From: Nitrosomonadales bacterium
GTDB taxonomy: Bacteria; Pseudomonadota; Gammaproteobacteria; Burkholderiales; Nitrosomonadaceae
NCBI GenBank assembly: GCA_009886095.1
Contig: VFJL01000056.1
Coordinates: forward strand, 1-35,113
DNA length: 35,113 nucleotides
Direction: 5' to 3'
Part shown: one piece after another, positions 25,181 to 33,237 of the stretch
Layout: each line of letters starts with the position of its first letter
Position numbering within the stretch: the stretch's first letter is position 1
The notes under the pieces: model-generated
The model's input: the letters and a program-made list of their open reading frames with translations, nothing else
The model's database searches: none
Told to the model about the DNA's origin: nothing
Made by a program: the position numbers and the translations under genes

Positions 25181-26032
25181 CTATCCTCTCATTTGCTGCC
25201 TGTGCCGTTGCCATGCTGCTTCTCTCTTGAGCACGATATGCACCGCCCGCATGACGCTGCCCACATCAGCCGGTTTCTCGTTGCATTCAAAGCGCCCACT
25301 CAGTTCGCTCTCCGGGTATAGCCTGCCGCGCTGGTAGAGCGACCATATCTCCGCGCCGTAATCGGTATGCCGAAGTTCGGGAGCAAAACGGCTGAAATAG
25401 GTGGTCAGGTTGTCGACATCCCGCTTGAGCATACTGTTGGCATTGCTGTTGCCTGCAGCATTGACAGCCTGGGGTAAGTCGATGATGACCAGCCCTTCAC
25501 TGCCGACGAGCACGTTATATTGCGACAGATCACCATGAATGATGCCAATGCAGAGCATCCGCACCACCTGCTGCATCAGGCTGCGGTGATACTCGCGTGC
25601 CTGTTCCGCCGTCAGCACCAGATCATGTAGCTTCGGGGCGACAGCGCCAGTGCTGTCAGTGATCAGTTCCATCAGCAGCACGCCTTCAAAGAAATTATAT
25701 GGCTGCGGCACACGCACACCGGTGGCAGCGAGACGGTACAGGGCATCGACTTCCGCGCTTTGCCATGCATCCTCCTGCGCTTTGCGGCCATAGCGGCTAC
25801 CTTTCTCCATGGCGAAGGCACGACGGCTGTTTCTGATTTTGCGTCCTTCGGTGTATTCACTGCTTTGGTGAAAGCTGCGCTGGTTGGTTTTTTTGTAAAC
25901 TTTCGCACAGCGGAGATTTGCCCCACAACGCACTACATAGACCATGGCTTCTTTGCCGCTCATAAGTTGGCAGATGACGGCATCGACGAGACCTTCTTCA
26001 ATCAGTGTTTCAATTCTTTTTGGGATTTTCAT
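25181..26032 (-). CDS. RIO-type serine protein kinase (copy 2)
   Basis: 283 residues. The ATG at 26032 lies inside the end of the upstream small gene (stop at 26010), a 23-bp overlap implying translational coupling. Motifs: SGKEAMVYVV, CAKVYKKT, HGDLSQYNVLV (about residue 163), and IDLPQAV. Clear paralogue of the kinase at 8056-8910 along the whole length, but with diverged C-terminus (REAAWQRHRQQMRG). It lies downstream of promoter P2, so is likely co-regulated with the BNR/TonB genes. A kinase in such an envelope regulon is unexpected; the substrate is unknown. Confidence 0.88.
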   Translation of the reverse strand: MKIPKRIETLIEEGLVDAVICQLMSGKEAMVYVVRCGANLRCAKVYKKTNQRSFHQSSEYTEGRKIRNSRRAFAMEKGSRYGRKAQEDAWQSAEVDALYRLAATGVRVPQPYNFFEGVLLMELITDSTGAVAPKLHDLVLTAEQAREYHRSLMQQVVRMLCIGIIHGDLSQYNVLVGSEGLVIIDLPQAVNAAGNSNANSMLKRDVDNLTTYFSRFAPELRHTDYGAEIWSLYQRGRLYPESELSGRFECNEKPADVGSVMRAVHIVLKREAAWQRHRQQMRG

Positions 26033-26309
26033 GGGCGTTTATGTGAGCAGGTAATTCTGCTGCCAGCTGCTCATTTCTCCTTATCAAAGTTGGGTTGATG
26101 GAATTTAATTGCCGCATTTCCTGGTATATCTGGTATCTGGTGGCAAACGAAAGTGAACGGACTGCTTTATCACCACTCATTGCTTGCTCAGTTTTCCTTG
26201 CTTCTGGCTGGCATGCTGCAGCCGCTTTCTTTGTGATTTCTTTACGGCTGGAACGGAATGCTGCCGATAGCGACTTGAATAACCCACTCTCATTAAGTTT
26301 GGTAAACAT
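26010..26309 (-). CDS. Small basic protein, unknown function, upstream of RIO kinase copy 2
   Basis: 99 residues from ATG 26309 (AAAGGAG eight bases upstream); the longer frame from 26447 would read through the promoter and was not used. Charged and helical, with no signal peptide (MFTKLNESGLFKSLSAAFRS), and a C-terminal SLSFATRYQIYQEMRQLNSI segment. No family recognised. First gene of the P2 unit and overlapping the kinase gene, so it may be the kinase's partner or substrate (inference). Confidence 0.65.
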   Translation of the reverse strand: MFTKLNESGLFKSLSAAFRSSRKEITKKAAAACQPEARKTEQAMSGDKAVRSLSFATRYQIYQEMRQLNSINPTLIRRNEQLAAELPAHINAHENPKKN

Positions 26310-26355
26310 GATTTCTCCTTTAACGGTTGTTGTCAGAATTAACCACGCGGAATGA

Positions 26356-26415
26356 ATTGTAAGGACGAAAACCCCTCTTGGGAATGTGGCATATTGTCGC
26401 AGGACAACTTGTCGT
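26356..26415 (-). promoter_or_regulatory. Promoter P2 of the shared regulon (small protein + RIO kinase)
   Basis: In gene orientation: upstream 15-mer ACGACAA-G-TTGTCCT (26401-26415), abutting GCGACAA-T-ATGCCAC (26386-26400), then ATTCCC (26380-26385), 18 bp, and -10 TACAAT (26356-26361). Two adjacent, slightly degenerate copies of the regulon palindrome. Confidence 0.75.
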
Positions 26416-26504
26416 ACCTCGGTTGATTGTGAGGCATATATGCACATGCCGTGCAGGACACTACGCCCTCTAACGAGGGAAAGGGCAGGCCTAAGCTGTG
26501 CCGG

Positions 26505-27749
26505 TTAACGAGCGAGGGTATCCAGCGGAACAAATACTGTATGAATACCGTGGTCGGGTGCTGCACCTGTCCAGGCCAGGATGAGCCCCGACCCGTCCGC
26601 GATCAGTTGCGGCACACCGGCATCGCGTCCGTTGCTGATTTCCACCGTTCGCTGTATCGGGCCGGTAGTGCCGTCAACAAACAGTTTGCGCAACGCCAGG
26701 CTGGATTTTTTTGTCACCGCATCCGCTGCGGTGATCCAGGAAATGATGGCCGTGCGGTCATCGCTCCATGCGACACCAACCCGCCCGGATGGCCCTGCCT
26801 CGTCCACTTCGACCGGCTTGTCAAAACTCTGCCCGCCATCACTGGAGAATGCGGCACGCACGCGCGGACGGTTATCCTCGGCAGTAAACCAGACTGCGAC
26901 GACCTGCATTCCGCGTGCGGCCAGCATGGGCCCATTGACCGGACATCCGGCGATTTCCCAGCCTTCCGCGCCAAGCGGTACAGGCGCTGACCATTTGCCA
27001 TCGCGCATACGCGCTACCCGATGGTCACGTATTTCATCGTCGGTGCGGCTGCGCCAAGCCGCTACCGGACCAGCCAAGGTTACGGCAACAGTTGGCCAAC
27101 AGCAGGTGCAGGTATTGTCGTCAAGCACCTGCTCGGCATCGATATTTCCATCGTGGTGAATGCGCCGGTAGCGTAAGGTGAAATTCCCCGATTCTGTGGG
27201 ATGTGCGCTGTGATCCGTTCCTCCCTCCAGCCAGATGATGCCCGCATCACCATCAACCGGAAATATTGCAGCAAAGCCATGCTCGCCGGCAGACTTATCC
27301 CGATGGGGTGGTTTGGGGGTACTCCAGGTCGCGCCGGCATCGGTGGAAATGGACATTGCAATATCATAATCGTAGGTACGTCCGCCAGTTTGCTTGATCA
27401 GCCAGTGCGCCACCCAGAACGATTTGTCGATTGCCACCACGGAAGGAAAATCGCTCCAGTTGATGAACCAGTCGGAACCGCGGGCTACTTCACCCTGGCG
27501 CACCCAGCGGCCACCGCGAAACACGCTGAATTTGAGGGTATGCCCATTGGCCAGCGGCTCCACCCAGCTCATCAGTACCCCACCACCTGGCAGTGAAACA
27601 AGACGGGGAAGACGCGCACCGGCGGCAGCGGGATTCACAATGTCCTGAACTTTGGCAGCAGGTGGTTGCAATGGCTCACATGAGGCGACAGTCATGGCCA
27701 ACCCGATCGCAGCGGCTGCGACAGACAGTTTATATAGCGGTTTTTTCAA
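26505..27749 (-). CDS. Asp-box (BNR) propeller lipoprotein with CxCC motif (BNR-B)
   Basis: 414 residues. Signal peptide with lipobox VASC (Cys about residue 24), so a lipid-anchored member, unlike BNR-A and BNR-C. Visible Asp-boxes: STDAGATWSTP and SSDGGQSF. Several blades end in IIWLEGG, AAWRSRT, VVAVWFTAED and LAWTG strands. CTCC stands at about residues 214-217 and WEIAGCPVNG follows 51 residues later; an IRDH motif lies between, as in BNR-A. No sialidase catalytic motifs. It has its own regulon promoter (P3) and is probably monocistronic, since P2 starts the next unit. Most divergent of the three paralogues. Confidence 0.8.
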   Translation of the reverse strand: MKKPLYKLSVAAAAIGLAMTVASCEPLQPPAAKVQDIVNPAAAGARLPRLVSLPGGGVLMSWVEPLANGHTLKFSVFRGGRWVRQGEVARGSDWFINWSDFPSVVAIDKSFWVAHWLIKQTGGRTYDYDIAMSISTDAGATWSTPKPPHRDKSAGEHGFAAIFPVDGDAGIIWLEGGTDHSAHPTESGNFTLRYRRIHHDGNIDAEQVLDDNTCTCCWPTVAVTLAGPVAAWRSRTDDEIRDHRVARMRDGKWSAPVPLGAEGWEIAGCPVNGPMLAARGMQVVAVWFTAEDNRPRVRAAFSSDGGQSFDKPVEVDEAGPSGRVGVAWSDDRTAIISWITAADAVTKKSSLALRKLFVDGTTGPIQRTVEISNGRDAGVPQLIADGSGLILAWTGAAPDHGIHTVFVPLDTLAR

Positions 27750-27786
27750 TCTGGTCAGGAGGGACGTAGTTTTGCAACAAACATTA

Positions 27787-27846
27787 ATTGTAGAGAGAAC
27801 AGCTATGCGATGGAATGTGGCAAATTGTCGCAGGACAAAATCTCTT
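27787..27846 (-). promoter_or_regulatory. Promoter P3 of the shared regulon (BNR-B)
   Basis: In gene orientation: proximal GCGACAA-T-TTGCCAC (27817-27831), then ATTCCA (27811-27816), 18 bp, and -10 TACAAT (27787-27792). The abutting upstream 15-mer (27832-27846) is strongly degenerate, keeping mainly the TTTTGTCCT half. Confidence 0.7.
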
Positions 27847-28122
27847 TGGGGTTATCGCCGGGCGATACAAACCGGCGATGGGCCGGAATTTTACCGCTGG
27901 ACTTTTGGGGGTATTGGACACATTCTGATCGAACCGGAGAAACCGATAGAAAATGTTGTACGAGAGTTCTAGTGATAGGTTTCGCGACGAGCGCGCGAAC
28001 GAATATTACGAACACTGGATTGAGATACTTGCAGTACAGATATCGCAGCGCATCAACCCGCAACACGGGTTGATGTGCCTGCCGAGTTATAATCACTGAT
28101 CCAGACTGTAGCTGAGTCTATT
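27847..28122. other. Gene-free stretch with one perfect hairpin
   Basis: No supported gene between P3 and the end of the EF-hand gene; a 97-residue minus-strand frame here lacks a ribosome site and would overlap P3. CATCAACCCG-CAACA-CGGGTTGATG (28051-28075) is a perfect 10-bp stem about 50 bp beyond the EF-hand gene stop, a possible terminator or mRNA-end stabiliser, though without a T-run. Confidence 0.4.
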
Positions 28123-28530
28123 TCATTTGCTCTTTTCGGTTTTCTTCTTGGCTATTCTGCCTTTTCCCATTTCAGCCTTGTCAATGAGGCCGTCCTTATT
28201 GGCATCCAAATGCTCAAACATGGCGTCGTGATGCTTGGTCCACTCTTCCTTGCTGACCTTGCCATCTTTGTCGATATCCGCCATGGTCACGCCACACATG
28301 CCTTCACTGGCTTTTGCACCACATTTACCCTCACCAGCTTTCATTCCGCCGCATTTACCTTCACCGGCTTTCTTCTCACCATACCCATGGGCATCGGCCA
28401 CCATGTAGCCCTTGTCCAGGGACTGGATGGCAAAGGGGTTATCAGCTGCAAAGGCGATAGGTGCAACACAAAGGGTGACAGCAAAGGCGGAACCAACAGC
28501 GAGAGAAAGGATGGATTTTTTATGAGTCAT
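28123..28530 (-). CDS. Secreted EF-hand protein with EGKCG motifs (HvfA/bufferin-like RiPP metallophore precursor candidate)
   Basis: 135 residues from ATG 28530. A signal peptide (about 1-30, ending AFAADNPF) is followed by FAIQSLDKGYMVADA, then three short Cys motifs, EGKCG, EGKCG and EGMCG (about residues 58-82). A C-terminal pair of EF-hands follows: DIDKDGKVSKEE and DANKDGLIDKAE, each with the D-x-D/N-x-DG and final Glu ligands. The EGKCG motif is the site where HvfB-type MNIO enzymes (DUF692) install copper-binding oxazolone/thioamide groups in HvfA. No DUF692 or DUF2063 gene lies in the window, so modification is unproven. No copy of the regulon palindrome is seen in its 227-bp upstream gap; it may be read through from the slp-like gene. 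Confidence 0.8.
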   Translation of the reverse strand: MTHKKSILSLAVGSAFAVTLCVAPIAFAADNPFAIQSLDKGYMVADAHGYGEKKAGEGKCGGMKAGEGKCGAKASEGMCGVTMADIDKDGKVSKEEWTKHHDAMFEHLDANKDGLIDKAEMGKGRIAKKKTEKSK

Positions 28531-28757
28531 GATATTTCTCCTGTACATGAAAAATGTTACGTCATAATTCACCGGTAACGCCGATGCACGTTTATTGCAG
28601 AAAACCCATGAATTGAGTTGCCTTCGTTTTAAAATAGCGCATATTCTTGGTCTTTGCAGTTTTGTAGATTTGAATGTATCAGCCTCGGATTCTCCAGAGA
28701 GTTCGTTCTGCCCCAGCATCACCAAAAATCTGCTGAAAACTGAGGTCCACCAGACTA

Positions 28758-29300
28758 CTACCAATATGGCCCATAGTATCCTTGCCAGTAAAATGGATAA
28801 CCGGGATAGCCAAAATATGGGTTGAAGCGATAGTCGCCAAAACCTCCACGGCCATAATAATAATTGTCGCGTTCATTATTCGGCCACAGGTGAATAGCCG
28901 TGGCTGATATCAACGGCAGCCGAACAATTCTTTTGCCTATTGTGCGCTCGACATCGCCTGTGAGTATCCCCACAACGGTAATTTCCTTGTCTTTAGCATA
29001 GACCACCGGATCAAGGAAATTGGTACTTTTTATGACATAGCGTCCTTCGCCTGATTTGTTTAGCTGCGGGCGGCCGTAAGAATCGAGGGGGTGGAGCAAT
29101 ACTTGCACCTGGCTGGAATCTTGCTCATTTTCCACATCAATGATGACCCCGCCCCAGCGTACCGAAGCATCCTTGTAGCTACTTATGTTCTGGCTCGCCT
29201 GACTATAGGAAATATTCACTACCGGGATATCCTTTATTGTTGGCGGCAGACCTGCGCAAGCATTCAAGAATAAGCAGGCTAAGAATAGATACAGTCTCAT
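28758..29300 (-). CDS. Slp-family outer-membrane lipoprotein
   Basis: 180 residues. Type II signal peptide with LNAC lipobox (Cys about residue 15). The Slp core is visible: VRWGGVIIDVENEQDSSQ, LLHPLDSYGRPQLNKSGEGR, DPVVYAKDKEITVVGIL. The C-terminus is a Tyr/Gly/Phe/Pro-rich tail (DYRFNPYFGYPGYPFYW) not found in E. coli Slp. The start lies 6 bp after the TonB receptor stop, so the two are cotranscribed. Slp proteins are outer-membrane lipoproteins of stress or starvation responses; a role with the receptor is suggested only by the operon. Confidence 0.85.
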   Translation of the reverse strand: MRLYLFLACLFLNACAGLPPTIKDIPVVNISYSQASQNISSYKDASVRWGGVIIDVENEQDSSQVQVLLHPLDSYGRPQLNKSGEGRYVIKSTNFLDPVVYAKDKEITVVGILTGDVERTIGKRIVRLPLISATAIHLWPNNERDNYYYGRGGFGDYRFNPYFGYPGYPFYWQGYYGPYW

Positions 29301-29306
29301 GGGAAG

Positions 29307-31913
29307 TTAAAAACTGAATGCAACTTCAGCAAAGAACATGCGCTGTGGGTAGGGATGAACAATCCATGCCTGTTCGCCCGTCAGATTGTTAATGCCGACT
29401 GAGACTCTGCTGTTAACGATGTCTCTGATTTTAAATCGGTAGTTGGTTTTGAAGTCCATGAAATGGTACCCGCTGACGGCGCCAAAAACCTTGTTGTAAT
29501 AATCTTTGTTGTCTTGATCAGTGAACGAATCTGAGATGAAACGCCCAGCAAGCGATAGATCCCAGAGATTGGTGGCATGGTAGGTGAGAAAATAATTGGC
29601 GCGGTAATGGGGCAAGCGGATGATTTGTTTGCCACTCAGATCAAAACTGTCTGGCCCCGGAGTTGCCGAAATATGATTTGGCGCAGTGTAGTCGATTATC
29701 GCGTGATGGCGATCTACTTGTACGTTCATCCAGGTGCCGTTGGCGGCGAAATCAAATTTCGATTTCAGGACACGGTTTTGTTGAAATATCAGTTCCACCC
29801 CAGTGGTGCTGGTTTTGTCGATATTTTGAAATCCAGTGATGACGATGCCGCTATTGATTGTTTTCACACTTTGAATGGCATCTTCGATGTCATCACGAAA
29901 AACACTTGCGCGAATAAAGCCTCTGGGTATGAGGTAGTCCACCGACCAGTTATGTTGGGTGGCATTCTCGGGTCTGAGGCTGGCATTGGCAGTGAGAATC
30001 TGGGTTGGAGTGGAAAGTGATTGAAATAGTTCGGCAATTACCGGAAAGCGGTGGGCTCGGCCAAACGAGTAGCGGTATTTCCAGTTGCCGGATTCATAAC
30101 CCAATGAAACTTTGGGTGACGTTGCCGTCAGGTTCCGGTCCGGTACTGCAGTATTTCCGACAACACCGCTTGTGGCCGCCCAATCTTCGTAGCGCACCCC
30201 TGCGGTAACGTCCCAACCCGGCCTGAATCTATAAGCAGCCTGGCCGAAGCCAGCATGGGTTGAGGTTCGACCGGTATTGTTCTTGGTAGGATCAATTGCA
30301 CCGATACCCGCAGAGTAATTCGTCATTGCGGATTGCTGAAAGCCCAGATTGTATTGATCATAGTGATATCCGTACAGCAGCGACAGCTTCTTGTTGTTAA
30401 ATAGTTCGTTGGTGCTGAGTTTTATATCAGAATTGAACCAGTTGTAATTATTGAAGTTTTGAAGCTGGCCAGTCGCCAGGCCACTCGGCTGATAGATGCT
30501 GGCAAAGGCATTGCCTCTGTCGTCTCTAAGCACATCAAAAGAGCTCACATTCGAATTAATTCTCCAGGTTGAGTCTGAGTGAATCTTTCCGTTAATACCC
30601 CCGCCAAGCTGTAGCGTTTCTCGTACCATTTCGCTGCGACCAAAACTCCTGTTGAGGACGTCAAATCTTTGACCATCCTGCGAAGCAACTAGAGTCCCAG
30701 CAGAAGTAGGAGAAAAAAACGGTTGCCCGGTGGTCGTATTGGTCAAATAATTGACAGGGCTGCCGGTGCTGGTGCGATATTCATAGGCTGCGGTAAAGCT
30801 GGCCAGCAGAGTTGGCGTGATGTCGAAGCCCAGTTTGATTTTATATAAGCTGCTGTGATGTTTTTCAACCCCGGTATCTCCATAAATAATGCTGGGTGTG
30901 CCCCTGGTGTCGGGAGTGAATTGGCCGCCAGTAACTGCTGTCCCCCCCGCAGCACCGCTCAAGCCCGTATTGTCTATGAGATAGCTCATGGGCTGACTCT
31001 GATTTTCTATGCGGTTATAGGACGCCAGCACCGATAAACGGTCTTTAAACTTGTCGCCATACGAGGCAAATTCGCGGTTGCCCAGGAGCACTTGCTTATC
31101 GCCTCCAAAGGGGTTGTTATAGGGTTGGATCATGATGGCGCTCTCGGTATAGATCTCGCGCTTCTGTGGCATACGCGTGGTGATGTTCACCACGCCACCT
31201 ATGGAGTTGCCGCTGTATTCTGCCGAGAAACCGCCATATACCACGTCCACCGTCTCGACTTCGTTGGGACCGACCAGTGACCAGCGCGGCGCCCCGTTGA
31301 AGGAAGCCTGCAAAAAGTTATGGATCGGCATTCCATCGACGAAAACCATATTACGCCCGGTTGCGAACATATCCGAGCCGCGAATGGCCATAACGCCATT
31401 GGGATCGCCAGGGAAGCGCTGGCGAATTTGTAAGCTGGGCATGAATTTGATTGCTTCTTCCACAGTCTGAGCGTTCTGCAGCTCGATCTGCTCGCGCGTT
31501 ATGCGCATGATGGGAGAGGTGTAACGCGTATCGCGTTCAATTTCCTGGCGGATAAGCATGGTTTTGAACATTACTGGCTGACCATCACCTGCTGCGGGTT
31601 TATCCTTGCCCTTATCCTCGCTGGCTGCTTCGATTGGAGCTTTTGCATCAGCAGCGGGAGGGAGCGTAGCGCCCGGCACTACCGGACTGCTGGCCTGTGC
31701 TGATTGGACCGGCTTGTCTGGCTGCGTGCTCTGCTGTTTGTTTGCGCTGGCCGCGAGCGGCTTGGCTGCCTGGGCGATTGACACATTCTTTTTCGGTAGC
31801 GGTTTCTTGGCCAGTGCCGGCGCATCGGCTGCCCAGACAGACGATGCGCACAGCAGACTCGCCAGCGTGAGCAGAATGAGTTTTAGTTTTGTATCCAATT
31901 GTATATTGTGCAT
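29307..31913 (-). CDS. TonB-dependent outer-membrane receptor
   Basis: 868 residues. Signal peptide (about 1-29, ending SSVWA|AD), then an unusual Ala/Lys/Pro/Gln-rich periplasmic extension of about 75 residues. The plug domain is at about 135-260: ITREQIELQNAQTVEEAI, MAIRGSDM, VFVDGMPIHN, VETVDVVYGGFSAEYSGNSI and GGVVNITTR. A 22-strand-type barrel follows and ends HPYPQRMFFAEVAFSF with terminal Phe. It takes up a siderophore, metal complex or similar ligand using TonB energy; the ligand is not readable. Second gene after BNR-C (91-bp gap) under promoter P4. OprC-type copper-receptor plug sequences were not recognised. Confidence 0.93.
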   Translation of the reverse strand: MHNIQLDTKLKLILLTLASLLCASSVWAADAPALAKKPLPKKNVSIAQAAKPLAASANKQQSTQPDKPVQSAQASSPVVPGATLPPAADAKAPIEAASEDKGKDKPAAGDGQPVMFKTMLIRQEIERDTRYTSPIMRITREQIELQNAQTVEEAIKFMPSLQIRQRFPGDPNGVMAIRGSDMFATGRNMVFVDGMPIHNFLQASFNGAPRWSLVGPNEVETVDVVYGGFSAEYSGNSIGGVVNITTRMPQKREIYTESAIMIQPYNNPFGGDKQVLLGNREFASYGDKFKDRLSVLASYNRIENQSQPMSYLIDNTGLSGAAGGTAVTGGQFTPDTRGTPSIIYGDTGVEKHHSSLYKIKLGFDITPTLLASFTAAYEYRTSTGSPVNYLTNTTTGQPFFSPTSAGTLVASQDGQRFDVLNRSFGRSEMVRETLQLGGGINGKIHSDSTWRINSNVSSFDVLRDDRGNAFASIYQPSGLATGQLQNFNNYNWFNSDIKLSTNELFNNKKLSLLYGYHYDQYNLGFQQSAMTNYSAGIGAIDPTKNNTGRTSTHAGFGQAAYRFRPGWDVTAGVRYEDWAATSGVVGNTAVPDRNLTATSPKVSLGYESGNWKYRYSFGRAHRFPVIAELFQSLSTPTQILTANASLRPENATQHNWSVDYLIPRGFIRASVFRDDIEDAIQSVKTINSGIVITGFQNIDKTSTTGVELIFQQNRVLKSKFDFAANGTWMNVQVDRHHAIIDYTAPNHISATPGPDSFDLSGKQIIRLPHYRANYFLTYHATNLWDLSLAGRFISDSFTDQDNKDYYNKVFGAVSGYHFMDFKTNYRFKIRDIVNSRVSVGINNLTGEQAWIVHPYPQRMFFAEVAFSF

Positions 31914-32004
31914 ATTGATTAGCCCGTTTTCTAATTAAAAAGATCCGGTTGTCGCTGTTGCCGCAACGTGCTGGCAGCTACAGTTCATTCCACTTGGCGA
32001 TTAA

Positions 32005-33213
32005 TTATTTTGCGGGGATCCGCTCGAACGACACGATCCGCAAGCCTTCCGCTGCGGTATTCCACACCACCAGCACTTGCTTGCCGTCAATCAGCGGCAT
32101 GGGATAATCCGCTGCCCCGTTGGTATTCAGCAGGCGCTGCGGTTCACTCCAGGAGCTGCCGCCATCTTGCGAGTGCATCATCTGCACGGAATAGGCGCTG
32201 CCATCAAATTCGCGCCAGGTGAGGATGACCGTGTTGCCCGCCGCCACCACCGCCGCATGATTTGCCTGGACTGCGGAATTGCCGATGGCCATGGGTTGCG
32301 ATTTCCAGTCACCATCGATGCGTTTGTAGAACAGTCCCTGGCGCTTGTTGCCATTGGTGAACCAGGTCAGATGCAGCCGGCCCTGACCATCGGATGCGAT
32401 ACTGCCGCCGTTATGCGGGCAGGCATCGATTTGCCATTCATCATCCGTAGCACGGCGTACCCCACCCTGATCCAGACTCGCGATAGCGAAATCGCGCGTG
32501 TTGACACCGAAAATATTGCGCCAGAATATTACCGGACCTGTTTGTGTCCAGGTAAGCGCAATCCGGCAGCACTCGCAGATATGTTGCTGAAATTTGCGGT
32601 TGGCGCTGAAACTTGCGCCGTTGTCAGCGGATTGGGCAGTATAAATCGACACGCCGGAAAACTTGTCGCCTTGTTCCCTTGCTGCATCGCGGTCACGCGC
32701 ATCCAGCCATGCCACCGCCACTCTGCCGGCACCATCAATCGCGAGCGCATCGAAGCGATGGCTGGTGGTGCGACCATCGTCGTTCAGCGTGACCGGTGCG
32801 GAGAAACTCCGACCTGAATCTGTGGAACGGGCGAAGCGAATGTCGCCGGAATGTCTCTGCGGCAGCGTCAACGTCCAGCTCAGAAGTACCGTGCCGTCGC
32901 GGGCTACGGCAATCTTGGGGCGATTCTCGCCATCAGCCGAGATGTCTTCTGCTTCGGGAGTAACCACCACCGGACTGGAAAAGCTTTCTCCGCCGTCATC
33001 CGAGCGGGAAACCAGCAATCGCTGATTCTCCACCTTGGCCAGCCATAAATGGCCGCTACTATCAAGCGCTACGCCCACCGCCAGTGTCGTCTTGGGTGAC
33101 CGCAGTTTTGCGTCGCGTTGATTCTCCGTGAGCGGAGTTCCGTGATCCGCGAGCGCTATTGCCGGAATGCTCAGCAACAAAACAGCTGCAATACGATCAA
33201 TCCACATACTCAT
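32005..33213 (-). CDS. Exported Asp-box (BNR) propeller protein with CxCC motif (BNR-C)
   Basis: 402 residues. Signal peptide ends PAIALA|DHG, the same mature start (ADHG) as the beta-barrel protein of the P1 unit. Four Asp-boxes: SDDGGESF, STDSGRSF, SADNGASF, SQDGGSSW. CECC lies at about residues 213-216, TRDF after it, and WQIDACPHNG 48 residues beyond CECC. It is closer to BNR-A than to BNR-B (both share CECCRIA and ADGENRPKIAV / SGENRPGIAV). No sialidase catalytic residues recognised. First gene of the P4 operon with the TonB receptor and Slp-like lipoprotein, which suggests it handles or presents the receptor's ligand outside or in the periplasm (inference). Confidence 0.82.
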   Translation of the reverse strand: MSMWIDRIAAVLLLSIPAIALADHGTPLTENQRDAKLRSPKTTLAVGVALDSSGHLWLAKVENQRLLVSRSDDGGESFSSPVVVTPEAEDISADGENRPKIAVARDGTVLLSWTLTLPQRHSGDIRFARSTDSGRSFSAPVTLNDDGRTTSHRFDALAIDGAGRVAVAWLDARDRDAAREQGDKFSGVSIYTAQSADNGASFSANRKFQQHICECCRIALTWTQTGPVIFWRNIFGVNTRDFAIASLDQGGVRRATDDEWQIDACPHNGGSIASDGQGRLHLTWFTNGNKRQGLFYKRIDGDWKSQPMAIGNSAVQANHAAVVAAGNTVILTWREFDGSAYSVQMMHSQDGGSSWSEPQRLLNTNGAADYPMPLIDGKQVLVVWNTAAEGLRIVSFERIPAK

Positions 33214-33237
33214 TCCTAGAAATAATATTGAGGTGCG

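Noticed and set aside
26310-26447. N-terminal extension of the small protein upstream of RIO copy 2
   Set aside because: It would translate across the P2 -10 box and operator; the ATG at 26309 has a good AAAGGAG site.
27803-28096. 97-residue minus-strand frame
   Set aside because: It has no ribosome site, overlaps promoter P3 and has composition unlike the neighbouring genes.
28860-28875. AATTGTCGC half-site inside the Slp-like gene
   Set aside because: It matches only one half of the regulon palindrome, lies within coding sequence and has no ATTCCC/-10 at the right spacing.
22563-33213. Sialidase activity for the three BNR proteins
   Set aside because: Asp-boxes only mark propeller blades. 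The FRIP motif typical of sialidases is not seen, and no sialic-acid genes are nearby.
28123-33213. A complete HvfABCD/bufferin operon
   Set aside because: Only a precursor-like gene is present; no DUF692, DUF2063 or DoxX-like gene is visible in the window.
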